A DNA stretch of 6,292 bases from Phytoactinopolyspora endophytica (GCF_004138495.1 NZ_ML142855.1:113365-119656), one strand, 5' to 3'; numbered from the stretch's first letter, positions 1-5,800 are shown. A program made the numbers and translations. Notes: generated from the sequence alone by a model not told the origin.

Positions 1-965
1 TGCCAGATCGCCAGCGCCGCCGCAGGAAGGGCGAACATCATGATCGGGAAGAAACCGGTCATGAACGAGCCCGCGTCGGGGTCACCGGCGAAGAAGCGGC
101 TGATGTCGCCCTGGTGGACCACTCCGTCCGGGTCCGTGTAATCGCCGACCTGGAACCAGACGATGTTGTTCGGGATGTGGTGCAGGCCGAGCGGGATGAG
201 CAGCCGGTTCACGAACCCGTACAGTCCACCGCCCGCGACCTCGTTGTCACCGACCCACTCTCCGAAGTTGGTGAGCCCGGAGTCGAACGGCCGGTAGATG
301 AAGCTCATCAGGACGCCGATGATGACAGCGAAGAACGACGTGATGATCGGGACGAAACGACGTCCGCCGAAGAAGGCCAGGTACGGTGGGAGCTTGATCC
401 GGTAGTAGCGCTGCCAGAGCAGGGCCGCGGTGATCCCCATGATGATCCCGCCGAGCACGCCGAAGTCGATCAGCTCCTGTTCGAGCGCGGCCGCGATGTC
501 ACCCGGAGCTGCGCCCTCCTCGACCAGCGCCTGAGCGGCCGCTTCGTCCGGTTCGCCGAGGATGTGCGGCGACATCGCCTCGGTGACGCCTTTGAACACC
601 AGGTAGCCGACCAGTCCGGCCAGCGCGGTCGAACCGTCGGACTTGCGGGCGAAGCCGATCGCGACGCCGATGGCGAACAGGACCGGCAGGTTGGCGAAGA
701 GTGCGTTCCCGGCCGCGGCAAGGGCCTCGGCCACCGGCTGCAGCCACTCCAGCCCGCTGTACTGTGCCAGGCCCGACGGGAAGCCCTCGGGGACGGTTCC
801 TTCCTCGCCCCCCAGCATGTCGTTCGAGCCGAACCGCAGCAGCAGCGCGGCGGCCGGCAGCACGGCGATAGGCAGCATCAGGCTGCGCCCGACCCGTTGG
901 GCGTAGGTGAGCGTGGTGCCCCAGGCGCTGCCCGATGACGATGTGGTCGTGCTCTGACTGCTCAT
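1..965 (-). CDS. nagE: PTS N-acetylglucosamine-type permease, EIIC domain protein (partial, runs off left edge)
   Basis: This is the membrane-embedded sugar channel of a phosphoenolpyruvate phosphotransferase system. It moves N-acetylglucosamine (or a related hexose) across the membrane while EIIB phosphorylates it. The 321 visible residues match the E. coli NagE EIIC domain from memory along their length: LPIAVLPAAALLLRFG (31-46), FFGGRRFVPI (198-207), NRLLIPLGLHHIPNN (253-267), WFQVGDY (270-276) and GFFPIMMFALPAAALAIW (304-321). The WFQ-G and GDI-RFFAGD stretches favour the GlcNAc branch over glucose PtsG. Several hydrophobic membrane segments are evident. About 80 C-terminal residues are expected beyond the window. 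Two ATGs lie in tandem (968 and 965). An AAGGAG at 977-972 is 3 bases from the first and 6 from the second, so I chose 965. No EIIB or EIIA domain is fused at the N-terminus; these are encoded divergently at 1238-1935. Family assignment is firm; substrate is inferred. Confidence 0.95.
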   Translation of the reverse strand, partial: MSSQSTTTSSSGSAWGTTLTYAQRVGRSLMLPIAVLPAAALLLRFGSNDMLGGEEGTVPEGFPSGLAQYSGLEWLQPVAEALAAAGNALFANLPVLFAIGVAIGFARKSDGSTALAGLVGYLVFKGVTEAMSPHILGEPDEAAAQALVEEGAAPGDIAAALEQELIDFGVLGGIIMGITAALLWQRYYRIKLPPYLAFFGGRRFVPIITSFFAVIIGVLMSFIYRPFDSGLTNFGEWVGDNEVAGGGLYGFVNRLLIPLGLHHIPNNIVWFQVGDYTDPDGVVHQGDISRFFAGDPDAGSFMTGFFPIMMFALPAAALAIW

Positions 966-1021
966 CATGCGCTCCTTCGCTTCAGACCGTCCGGCTTGCG
1001 GTGGGTCGGCCGGTGCGTCCC

Positions 1022-1037
1022 AGTGGTCCAGGCAGGG
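1022..1037. promoter_or_regulatory. Possible DasR/NagR-type operator (dre-like site)
   Basis: The 16 bases AGTGGTCCAGGCAGGG match about 11 of 16 positions of the dre consensus I recall for the GntR-family GlcNAc regulator DasR, (A)(C/G)TGGTCTAGACCA(C/G)T. The left half (AGTGGTC) is perfect; the right half is degenerate. It sits in the divergent region, 57 bases upstream of the EIIC start, where a regulator could act on both PTS transcription units. DasR sites upstream of nagE2 and other PTS genes are established in Streptomyces. That this site is functional is inference from one imperfect match. Confidence 0.35.
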
Positions 1038-1126
1038 CTGATGCAAAAGTCTCCGCGCAGCGTGCCGCCAGCGCAAGAGGTTTGGACACACTGAGTTCGA
1101 TCTTGCGGACAATCGCTGCCCGATCG

Positions 1127-1155
1127 CTGTCATCGCGGGCGATCCGCTGTACCCT
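1127..1155 (+). promoter_or_regulatory. Possible sigma-70-like promoter for the EIIB-EIIA operon
   Basis: CTGTCA (1127-1132) and TACCCT (1150-1155) are separated by 17 bases, about 83 bases before the EIIB start. The -35 matches TTGACA at 4 of 6 positions, and the -10 keeps the TA...T pattern tolerated by actinobacterial housekeeping sigma factors. The direction fits the plus-strand operon. The match is modest and GC-rich promoters are hard to call by eye, so this is only a candidate. Confidence 0.3.
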
Positions 1156-1237
1156 TACGACCACGAAAGCTCGAGCCGCCGATCCTCCGGGTGGGCATCG
1201 AGCGTTATCCGCGTTCACCTCCGCGAAAGGGACAGGG

Positions 1238-1468
1238 ATGAGCAACGCCGAGCAGATCCTCGCCGCCTTGGGCGGAGCGGACAACATCGTCGAGATCGAG
1301 CCGTGCATCACCCGGCTCCGGGCAGAGGTCGACGACCCCTCTCTGGTGAATGAGGCCGGGCTCAAGGCCGCGGGCGCGCATGGCGTGGTCAAGGCCGGAA
1401 CCGCGGTGCAGGTCGTCGTCGGGCCGGAAGCCGACACCATCGCCTCCGACATCGAGGATCTGATGTGA
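1238..1468 (+). CDS. PTS EIIB domain protein (glucose/GlcNAc family)
   Basis: This 76-residue cytoplasmic phosphocarrier takes phosphate from EIIA onto a cysteine and passes it to the sugar bound by EIIC. The family signature CITRLR is present at 23-28, making Cys23 the phosphorylated residue. LGGADNI (11-17) before it and the GAHGVVKAGTAVQVVVGP stretch (46-63) after it are also typical. The length is that of a free-standing EIIB domain. The open frame extends upstream to about 935, but GAAAGGG (1225-1231) lies 6 bases before ATG 1238 and homology begins there, so the upstream extension is not coding. The gene overlaps the EIIA start by 4 bases (ATGTGA). It is divergent from the EIIC gene, and the three together give a complete split enzyme II. 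Whether EIIB also serves other permeases cannot be seen here. Confidence 0.93.
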   Translation: MSNAEQILAALGGADNIVEIEPCITRLRAEVDDPSLVNEAGLKAAGAHGVVKAGTAVQVVVGPEADTIASDIEDLM

Positions 1469-1935
1469 GCCTGCCGGTCCTGGCCCCGGTGGCCGGTCGC
1501 GGGTTGCCGCTGGCGCGGGTGCCCGATCCGGCGTTCTCCGCCGCGCTGGTCGGTCCGGGGGCGGCGATCGACCCGGCCCGCGATGGCCTGGCAACCGCGG
1601 TATCGCCGGTGGATGGCACGGTTGTGAAGCTGTATCCGCACGCTTACGTGGTACGTACGCCAGCCGGTGCCGGAGTCCTCGTTCACCTGGGCATCGACAC
1701 AGTACAGCTCGCCGGTGACGGGTTCGAGCTGCTGGTATCCGAGAACGCCACGGTCGTCGCCGGGGACCCGATCGTGGAGTGGGACCCGGTTCTGGTCGAG
1801 AAGGGTGGGCGGTCGTCGATCTGCCCGGTCGTCGCGCTCGACGCGGTGGCGTCGGAGTTGTCGTCGATCACGGAGGCCGGACCGATCGCCACCGGCGACG
1901 TGCTGTTCCGCTGGGAACACCGACCGGACGGGTGA
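1465..1935 (+). CDS. crr: PTS EIIA component (Glc family, Crr-like)
   Basis: This soluble phosphocarrier of 156 residues accepts phosphate from HPr on a histidine and donates it to EIIB. The PTS_EIIA_1 fold is recognisable from APVAGR (7-12), the SPVDGTVV motif (47-54), HAYVVRT (59-65) and VLVHLGIDTV (71-80). By analogy with E. coli EIIA-Glc (His75 and His90), His59 is the assisting histidine and His74 the phosphorylated one. The length is close to the usual 150-170 residues. Translation starts at GTG 1465 inside the EIIB stop region, with GAGGA (1454-1458) 6 bases upstream, so the two genes are translationally coupled and likely made in equal amounts. In E. coli NagE the EIIA, EIIB and EIIC domains are one polypeptide; here all three are separate. 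In enteric bacteria EIIA-Glc is also regulatory, but nothing here shows that role. Confidence 0.95.
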   Translation: MSLPVLAPVAGRGLPLARVPDPAFSAALVGPGAAIDPARDGLATAVSPVDGTVVKLYPHAYVVRTPAGAGVLVHLGIDTVQLAGDGFELLVSENATVVAGDPIVEWDPVLVEKGGRSSICPVVALDAVASELSSITEAGPIATGDVLFRWEHRPDG

Positions 1936-1955
1936 CCTGGCGGCAGCACAGGGAT

Positions 1956-1974
1956 CGGACGCAGGAGCCGTCCG
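1956..1974 (+). terminator. Possible hairpin terminator after the EIIB-EIIA operon
   Basis: CGGACG (1956-1961) and CGTCCG (1969-1974) form a perfect 6-bp stem around a 7-base loop, 20 bases after the EIIA stop. There is no T-run after it. Actinobacterial terminators often lack one, but a 6-bp stem can arise by chance in GC-rich DNA. The right arm abuts the possible SigR-like -35 element of the next gene. Confidence 0.3.
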
Positions 1975-2001
1975 GAAATGTTCGCACCCCCGTCTGGTGT
2001 T
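1974..2001 (+). promoter_or_regulatory. Possible SigR/SigH-type redox-stress promoter for the thioredoxin gene
   Basis: GGAAA (1974-1978) is followed by 20 bases and then GTT (1999-2001), which lies 36 bases before the thioredoxin ATG. The thiol-stress ECF sigma factors SigR (Streptomyces) and SigH (mycobacteria) recognise roughly GGAAT or GGAAC, then 16-20 bases, then GTT. Thioredoxin genes are classic members of that regulon. The fifth base of the -35 differs from consensus and the spacer is at the long end, so the call is a context-supported guess. Confidence 0.35.
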
Positions 2002-2037
2002 ACACCCAGGGACATCTGAAGACGGAGAGGAACAACG

Positions 2038-2406
2038 ATGGCAACGGTCGAGCTGACAACGGACAACTTCAACGACGTGACCGGTGCCGACGGCATCGTG
2101 TTCGTCGACTTCTGGGCGGAGTGGTGCGGACCGTGCCGGATGTTCGCCCCGGTGTATGAGCGGGCGGCGGAGAAGCACTCCGACATCGTCTTCGGCAAGG
2201 TCGATACCGAGGCGGAGCGGGAGCTCGCCGGAGCATTCCAGATCTCGTCGATTCCGACATTGATGGCCATCCGAGACAACGTCGTGCTCTACGCGCAGCC
2301 GGGTGCATTGCCGGAAGACGCCCTGGAAGACCTGATCGCCAAGGTGCGCGACGTCGACATGGACGAAGTCGCCAAGAACCTCGCGTCCGAGCCGGACGCC
2401 CAGTAA
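2038..2406 (+). CDS. trxA: Thioredoxin
   Basis: This 122-residue cytoplasmic dithiol-disulfide oxidoreductase reduces protein disulfides and is itself recharged by thioredoxin reductase. The active site FWAEWCGPCRMFAP (25-38) has redox cysteines Cys30 and Cys33. The conserved cis-proline follows in SSIPTLM (70-76, Pro73), and VDTEAE (55-60) fits the usual central strand. The body matches canonical thioredoxin of about 105 residues. The last 15 or so residues (from about DVDMDEV) are a short acidic extension, common in actinobacterial thioredoxins. There is no signal peptide or membrane segment, so it is not a secreted ResA/TlpA type. GGAGAGG (2024-2030) lies 7 bases before the ATG. It follows the PTS operon by 102 bases, with a possible hairpin and possible stress promoter between, so it is probably transcribed separately. 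No reductase gene is adjacent. Confidence 0.95.
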   Translation: MATVELTTDNFNDVTGADGIVFVDFWAEWCGPCRMFAPVYERAAEKHSDIVFGKVDTEAERELAGAFQISSIPTLMAIRDNVVLYAQPGALPEDALEDLIAKVRDVDMDEVAKNLASEPDAQ

Positions 2407-2497
2407 GGCTCGCCGCTCGTTCAGATCGTCGCGCAACGCAACCGTTCCGCCCTGCTCCGCGTCTCATTGAAGACCAGGATGCGGAAGGGGACCGGCC

Positions 2498-3436
2498 ATG
2501 CGGTTGAGCGCACGAGTGTTGCTGATAGGCACGACGATGGTGGTGCTGGCCGCGTGCGGCGACGATGATCCCGCGCCGGTCGCCACCCCGGGTACCGCCG
2601 GGGACGGCGGGAGCAGCGACAGCGGCGACGCGGTCGCCGACGAGGAGGAACCGGCCGACGACGGCAGCACGGGCGAGGCTGGAAGCGGCGACGGTCATGA
2701 TGACGTGGGCGGATCCGGTACCGATGGACAGGACTCCGACGGTGATGGCCCGGGCGACGCCGACGTGGCCGGCGTGTGGGAGCTGATCGAAGGGACGGGA
2801 CCGGACGGTGAGCTCACGCTCGTCGAGGGGCACCCGGTGACCCTGGCCATCGGCGACGACGTCGGCGGCACGTCAGCGTGCAACAGCTACGGGGCCGAGA
2901 TGGAACGCGACGGTGCGTCCGTGCGCATCGACCTGACTCACATGACCGAGATGGCGTGTATGCCCGAGGTCATGGACCTGGAGTCCGCCTATTTCGCGGC
3001 TCTTGACGACGTCGACAACATGTCGGACGACGACGGCACGCTGGTGCTGACCGGGCCTTCCACCGAGCTGCGCTTCGACGCCGTTCCGGAGGTCCCGACC
3101 GCCGACATCGTCGGCACCGGCTGGGTGCTGGAGAGCCTGGTCGAGGGCGACACCGTGTCCAGCGTGGCCGGCGAGCCGGCGACGCTACGCCTGGAGGCGG
3201 ACGGCACGTTCACCGGCTCCACCGGATGCCGGGAGATGAGCGGCAGTTACATCGAGGCCAACGGCCAGATCAGCCCGACCGACTTCGGGATGGGCGAGGG
3301 AGAGTGCCCGGAAGACCTCCGTGACCAGGACAGCCACGTGGTCAGCGTGATAGAGGGATTCCGTGCCAGGGTCGACGGTGACACTCTGACGCTGACGTCC
3401 CAGGGCGGCCAAGGTCTCATCTACCGCGCAGGCTGA
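2498..3436 (+). CDS. Lipoprotein with an acidic linker and two META (HslJ-like) domains
   Basis: This is a 312-residue predicted surface lipoprotein of unknown molecular function. Residues 1-20 form a lipoprotein signal peptide: MRLSAR, a hydrophobic core and the lipobox LAAC, with Cys20 as the lipidated residue. Residues 21-90 are a low-complexity Asp/Gly/Ser/Glu linker with almost no hydrophobics, likely a flexible spacer. Two tandem META domains follow, about 91-195 and 204-310. The first has the family-typical SACNSYGAEM and EMACMP segments. The second has TGCREMSGSY and GEGECPED, where the usual Asn after Cys is Arg. Each domain carries one cysteine pair (Cys128/Cys154, Cys244/Cys270) that may form a disulfide. 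META domains occur in E. coli HslJ, linked to novobiocin resistance, but a role here cannot be inferred. AAGGGG (2485-2490) lies 7 bases before the ATG. The gene is 91 bases after the thioredoxin gene. Confidence 0.9.
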   Translation: MRLSARVLLIGTTMVVLAACGDDDPAPVATPGTAGDGGSSDSGDAVADEEEPADDGSTGEAGSGDGHDDVGGSGTDGQDSDGDGPGDADVAGVWELIEGTGPDGELTLVEGHPVTLAIGDDVGGTSACNSYGAEMERDGASVRIDLTHMTEMACMPEVMDLESAYFAALDDVDNMSDDDGTLVLTGPSTELRFDAVPEVPTADIVGTGWVLESLVEGDTVSSVAGEPATLRLEADGTFTGSTGCREMSGSYIEANGQISPTDFGMGEGECPEDLRDQDSHVVSVIEGFRARVDGDTLTLTSQGGQGLIYRAG

Positions 3437-3468
3437 TGCCGGCACGTTCACACCTTCGCTGATTCGGT

Positions 3469-3828
3469 CTACACCGAGGCCGGCTCGACGATGACACAGA
3501 ACTCGTTGCCTTCGGGGTCCGTCAGCACCGTGGTCGTGAAGCCGTCGTCGTCGAACGGCCCGCGTAGCACGGTGGCGCCCAGCGACGTCAGCCGGTCGAC
3601 CTCCGGCTCCATCGCATTCACCCGGAGGTCCAGGTGCATGCGGTTCTTGACCGTCTTGGCTTCCGGGACCTGCTGAAGCAGGAGTTCCGGCCACTGTCCC
3701 CGAGGATCCCGGACCGAGACGTACGGCGGGTGGAACGGCTCACGCGTGAAGCCGAGCGCGGCCGTCCAGAAATCGGCCAACGAGTCGGCGTCGACGCAGT
3801 CGAGGACCCATACCAATCGCACGATCAT
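3469..3828 (-). CDS. VOC-family (glyoxalase/bleomycin-resistance-like) protein
   Basis: This small cytoplasmic protein of 119 residues belongs to the vicinal-oxygen-chelate superfamily. Members include glyoxalase I, extradiol dioxygenases and drug-binding resistance proteins; the substrate cannot be told here. The N-terminal module has VLDCVDADSLADFWTAALGF (8-27), the usual first strand and helix. The second half has HLDLRV (65-70), EPEVDRLTSLGAT (74-86) and DPEGNEFCVIVEP (104-116). His65 and the Glu of GNEFC occupy places where VOC enzymes often hold metal ligands. The pattern is that of the actinobacterial Glyoxalase_6-like group. ATG 3828 is chosen because homology starts at the following residues and AGAGG (3836-3832) lies just upstream, though with a tight 3-base gap. 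An in-frame ATG at 3867 would add 13 residues with no family resemblance. It is convergent with the lipoprotein gene and divergent from the epimerase gene. Confidence 0.88.
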   Translation of the reverse strand: MIVRLVWVLDCVDADSLADFWTAALGFTREPFHPPYVSVRDPRGQWPELLLQQVPEAKTVKNRMHLDLRVNAMEPEVDRLTSLGATVLRGPFDDDGFTTTVLTDPEGNEFCVIVEPASV

Positions 3829-3918
3829 TGACCTCTGTTCCGACTTCTGCAGATGTTCGACGCGCATCGCGCCGCGCACGTCTGGTGTGTGATGTAAGAC
3901 TCTAGACGCTCGCCGTGT

Positions 3919-4896
3919 ATGAATGGGTGGGTGGTGGAGCGCACAGGCAAGAGAGTCGTCATTCCCGGTGGCTCCGGATTCCTCGGCCGTGCGTTGGCCG
4001 CGTGCCTGGTCGATCGAGGCGACGACGTGGTCATCCTCTCCCGCGGCGGTTCGTCGCCGGTTCCCGGAGCCACTATGGCGGAGTGGGACGGCGTCCGGCT
4101 CGGGCCGTGGGCCGACCATCTCGACGGCGCCGACGCCGTCGTCCACCTCACAGGCAAGCGCGTCGACTGCCGACCGACGCGGCCCAACATCGACGAGCTG
4201 ATCCGGTCTCGGGTCGAGCCGGTGCGTCTTGTCGGCGAGGCCGTCCGGAATGCGTCGCTGCCGCCCGCGGTGTGGGTTCAGTCCTCCACGTTGGCGATCC
4301 ATGGAGAAGGTGGCGATCGGGTCATCAACGAGTCGACACCAGTGTCCGGAGTCGGGCCGGCACAGATGGTCCAGGTGGCACTTGCCTGGGAGGCCGCCTA
4401 CCGGGATGCCGTGGAGCCGGTCGAGCGGGCTGTGCTGCTGCGGATCGGTGTGGCGGTCGGTGGAAGCGACGACCCCGCCACGGACCGGCTGCGCACGTTG
4501 GTCCGGCTCGGCCTCGGCGGTACAGTCGCGTCCGGTCGGCAGTGGCTGTCCTGGATCGCGCTCGATGACCTGCTGCGTGGTCTGCTGCGAGCCATCGACG
4601 AGCCGTCTATGCGCGGCATGTATCTGTTGACGTCGCCGTCGCCGGTCACAAACGCCGAGCTGATGGCCACGCTGCGGCGGTTGCTCAGCAGGCGGGTAGG
4701 GCTGCCCGCACCGGCGTGGCTGACCCGGCTCGGCGCGCCGCTGCTGGGCTCGGACCCGGAGCTGGCGCTGACCGGCCGTCGCGCTCACCCGGAGCGCCTG
4801 CTCGCTGAGGGGTTCACGTTCGACGTCACGGACCTGGAAGAGGCATTGCGTCGGGCACTCGCCGCCACATCTGAAGCTGAACCGAACAGCACTTGA
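3919..4896 (+). CDS. NAD(P)-binding SDR epimerase, TIGR01777 (YfcH/SulA-homolog) family with DUF1731 tail
   Basis: This 325-residue extended short-chain dehydrogenase belongs to the YfcH-like group, whose physiological substrate is not established. The Rossmann nucleotide-binding motif GGSGFLG is at 17-23. It is followed by VVILSRG (37-43), the conserved AVVHLTGKRVD segment (about 73-83), RSRVEP and VWVQSSTLAIHGEGGD. Further family motifs are LLRIGVAVG, GRQWLSWIALDD and LTSPSPVTNAELM. The last 50 or so residues (RVGLPAP through the LLAEGFTF stretch) are the DUF1731 tail. The family position usually read as GYYG is replaced by LAIHG. Length is slightly above the usual 295-310. ATG 3919 has no visible Shine-Dalgarno sequence and neither have the in-frame GTGs at 3931 and 3934; a leaderless transcript is possible. 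It is divergent from the VOC gene, 90 bases away. A possible terminator lies 33 bases after the stop. Confidence 0.92.
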   Translation: MNGWVVERTGKRVVIPGGSGFLGRALAACLVDRGDDVVILSRGGSSPVPGATMAEWDGVRLGPWADHLDGADAVVHLTGKRVDCRPTRPNIDELIRSRVEPVRLVGEAVRNASLPPAVWVQSSTLAIHGEGGDRVINESTPVSGVGPAQMVQVALAWEAAYRDAVEPVERAVLLRIGVAVGGSDDPATDRLRTLVRLGLGGTVASGRQWLSWIALDDLLRGLLRAIDEPSMRGMYLLTSPSPVTNAELMATLRRLLSRRVGLPAPAWLTRLGAPLLGSDPELALTGRRAHPERLLAEGFTFDVTDLEEALRRALAATSEAEPNST

Positions 4897-4929
4897 TGAT
4901 GGTGCCTGCCACGTGGCTGAGCGCGAGCC

Positions 4930-4949
4930 GCAGACAATGTCTGCACTTT
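4930..4949 (+). terminator. Palindrome GCAGACA-A-TGTCTGC followed by T-run; possible terminator of the epimerase gene
   Basis: Bases 4930-4936 and 4938-4944 are a perfect 7-base inverted repeat around one central A. As RNA it could fold into a 6-bp stem with an AAT loop, followed by ACTTTT (4945-4950), 33 bases past the epimerase stop. This suits a weak intrinsic terminator on the plus strand. The tight dyad could equally be a protein-binding or recombination site at the edge of the decayed YhcG segment. No T-run is seen in the opposite direction. Confidence 0.4.
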
Positions 4950-4979
4950 TAAGGAATGGCTGTGAACTGCGCAGACGCG

Positions 4980-5140
4980 TCATCCGTCAGTGGTTCCGTT
5001 CGTCGTCGACGCTTGGCGAGTGACGCGGTCGGCGAGCTGCGCTCGAACGTCGTCCAACTCCGCAAGCTCGCCGAGGTCCTTCGCGTCGTCCTCGGCGGCC
5101 CCGACTGGTGGACGTCCGACTTTTGCCTTGCCGGAGCCGT
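4980..5140 (-). pseudogene. Third-frame C-terminal remnant of an unidentified gene, fused to the YhcG relic
   Basis: Past the point where YhcG similarity stops (about 5141), the minus-strand frame with codons ending at TGA 4982-4980 reads like real coding sequence: GSGKAKVGRPPVGAAEDD, then an acidic Leu/Ala/Glu-rich helix-like stretch (KDLGELAELDDVRAQLADRV), ending in NGTTDG. It has the G/C third-position preference of the neighbouring genes. The other two frames give Arg/Ser-rich text typical of out-of-frame reading. I do not recognise the protein, and it does not resemble the normal YhcG C-terminus. It has no start of its own, so it is most simply the 3' end of another gene joined to the truncated YhcG by a deletion or recombination. 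Its coding nature is inferred from composition alone. Confidence 0.4.
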
Positions 5141-5800
5141 CTGCCGTCCATATAGAGCGAACCCATGACCCAGCTCGAGCAGAAAGCGCTGGATGTCGTC
5201 CAGGATCGCCTGTTCAAGCTCCCGCTCCTTGGCGCCGTTCTCCAGGTCGAGAAAGTCGAGCACGTACGGATCCTTGGTGGCGGCTATGGCGTCCGGCGCA
5301 TCGTCGGCGTCGAGAGCTTCGGTGAAGTTGGTCAGCGCGGCTCCTTGGCGCTCATGCAGACGTAGGTTGATCTGTCCCTGCAGGTGGCGCCTCGACCACC
5401 GATGCTCCGCAGTCTTCGATGCGTACCACAGGTAGACGTCCGGTTGATTGCTGAACGCGTTGAGAAGCGTTATGTGTTGTGTCCAGCCAATTTGTGCAGC
5501 CAGTGGTTGCACTTTTCGATTTCGGGCCATAGAGCAGCGAAAAGACGCATGTAGAAGAGGTTGCGACGGGAGTAGCCTCGTGCTCCGCCAGTCGCAGTTC
5601 GCAAGTCCTGGCTGATGCGGCCGACCACGTCGTCGCCCCAGCCGTGTGCCTGTTGCTGCTGCAGGATGTCGCGGCCTATCGACCAGTACAGCATGACCAA
5701 CTCGGTGTTGACTGCGCGAGCCGCGCGAGCCTGCGCTTGGCCGATGCGGTTCCTGAGGCGATCGATCAGGCTCTGGTACGCCGATGTCGCGGTCGCTCAT
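5141..5800 (-). pseudogene. yhcG: Decayed YhcG/DUF1016 family PDDEXK nuclease gene (two frameshifts, 3' truncation)
   Basis: Family members are proteins of roughly 330-380 residues with an N-terminal DUF1016_N domain and a C-terminal PD-(D/E)xK nuclease domain, often found near restriction systems. Three pieces can be read in order. ATG 5800 gives MSDRDIG. From 5778 a second frame gives YQSLIDRLRNRIGQAQARAA, NTELVMLYWSIGRDILQQQQ and YSRRNLFYMRLFAALWPEIE. Near 5513-5516 it returns to the first frame with VQPLAAQIGWTQHITLL, LWYASKTAEHRWSRRHLQGQ, GAALTNF, KDPYVLDFL and LLELGHGFALYGRQ. Homology then stops, before the catalytic core (the usual DFYIDLLFYH and ELK motifs are absent). The second shift fits loss of one A from an A-run. 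A continuous 324-codon open frame covers the locus, but its middle third is out of frame. Fall from function is therefore well supported; a sequencing error could explain one shift but not the truncation. Confidence 0.85.

Noticed and set aside
114..938. A 274-codon plus-strand open frame
   Set aside because: It lies opposite the well-conserved NagE-type EIIC. Its translation is low-complexity charged sequence with no domain.
1994..2009. CTGGTG-TTA-CACcCAG imperfect inverted repeat upstream of the thioredoxin gene as an operator
   Set aside because: It is short, needs a bulged base, and overlaps the possible promoter. Such repeats are expected by chance.
982..2436. A 484-codon minus-strand open frame opposite EIIB, EIIA and thioredoxin
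   Set aside because: It is antisense to three clearly homologous genes. Its translation is Arg/His/Asp-rich with no recognisable domain, as expected from a stop-poor antisense frame in GC-rich DNA.
3464..3477. TCGGT-CTAC-ACCGA hairpin between the convergent lipoprotein and VOC genes as a bidirectional terminator
   Set aside because: The stem is only 5 bp, has no T-run on either side and overlaps the VOC stop codon. It is too weak to annotate.
3469..4983. A 504-codon minus-strand open frame that would make a long protein ending in the VOC domain
   Set aside because: Only the last 119 codons show VOC similarity. The rest is antisense to the epimerase gene and reads as Arg/Pro/Gln-rich shadow. 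ATG 3828 fits the family's usual N-terminus.
5500..5525. Programmed -1 frameshifting to join the two YhcG frames
   Set aside because: The A-run context (GAAAAG) is not a canonical slippery heptamer. A further frameshift upstream and the missing nuclease core point to decay rather than recoding.
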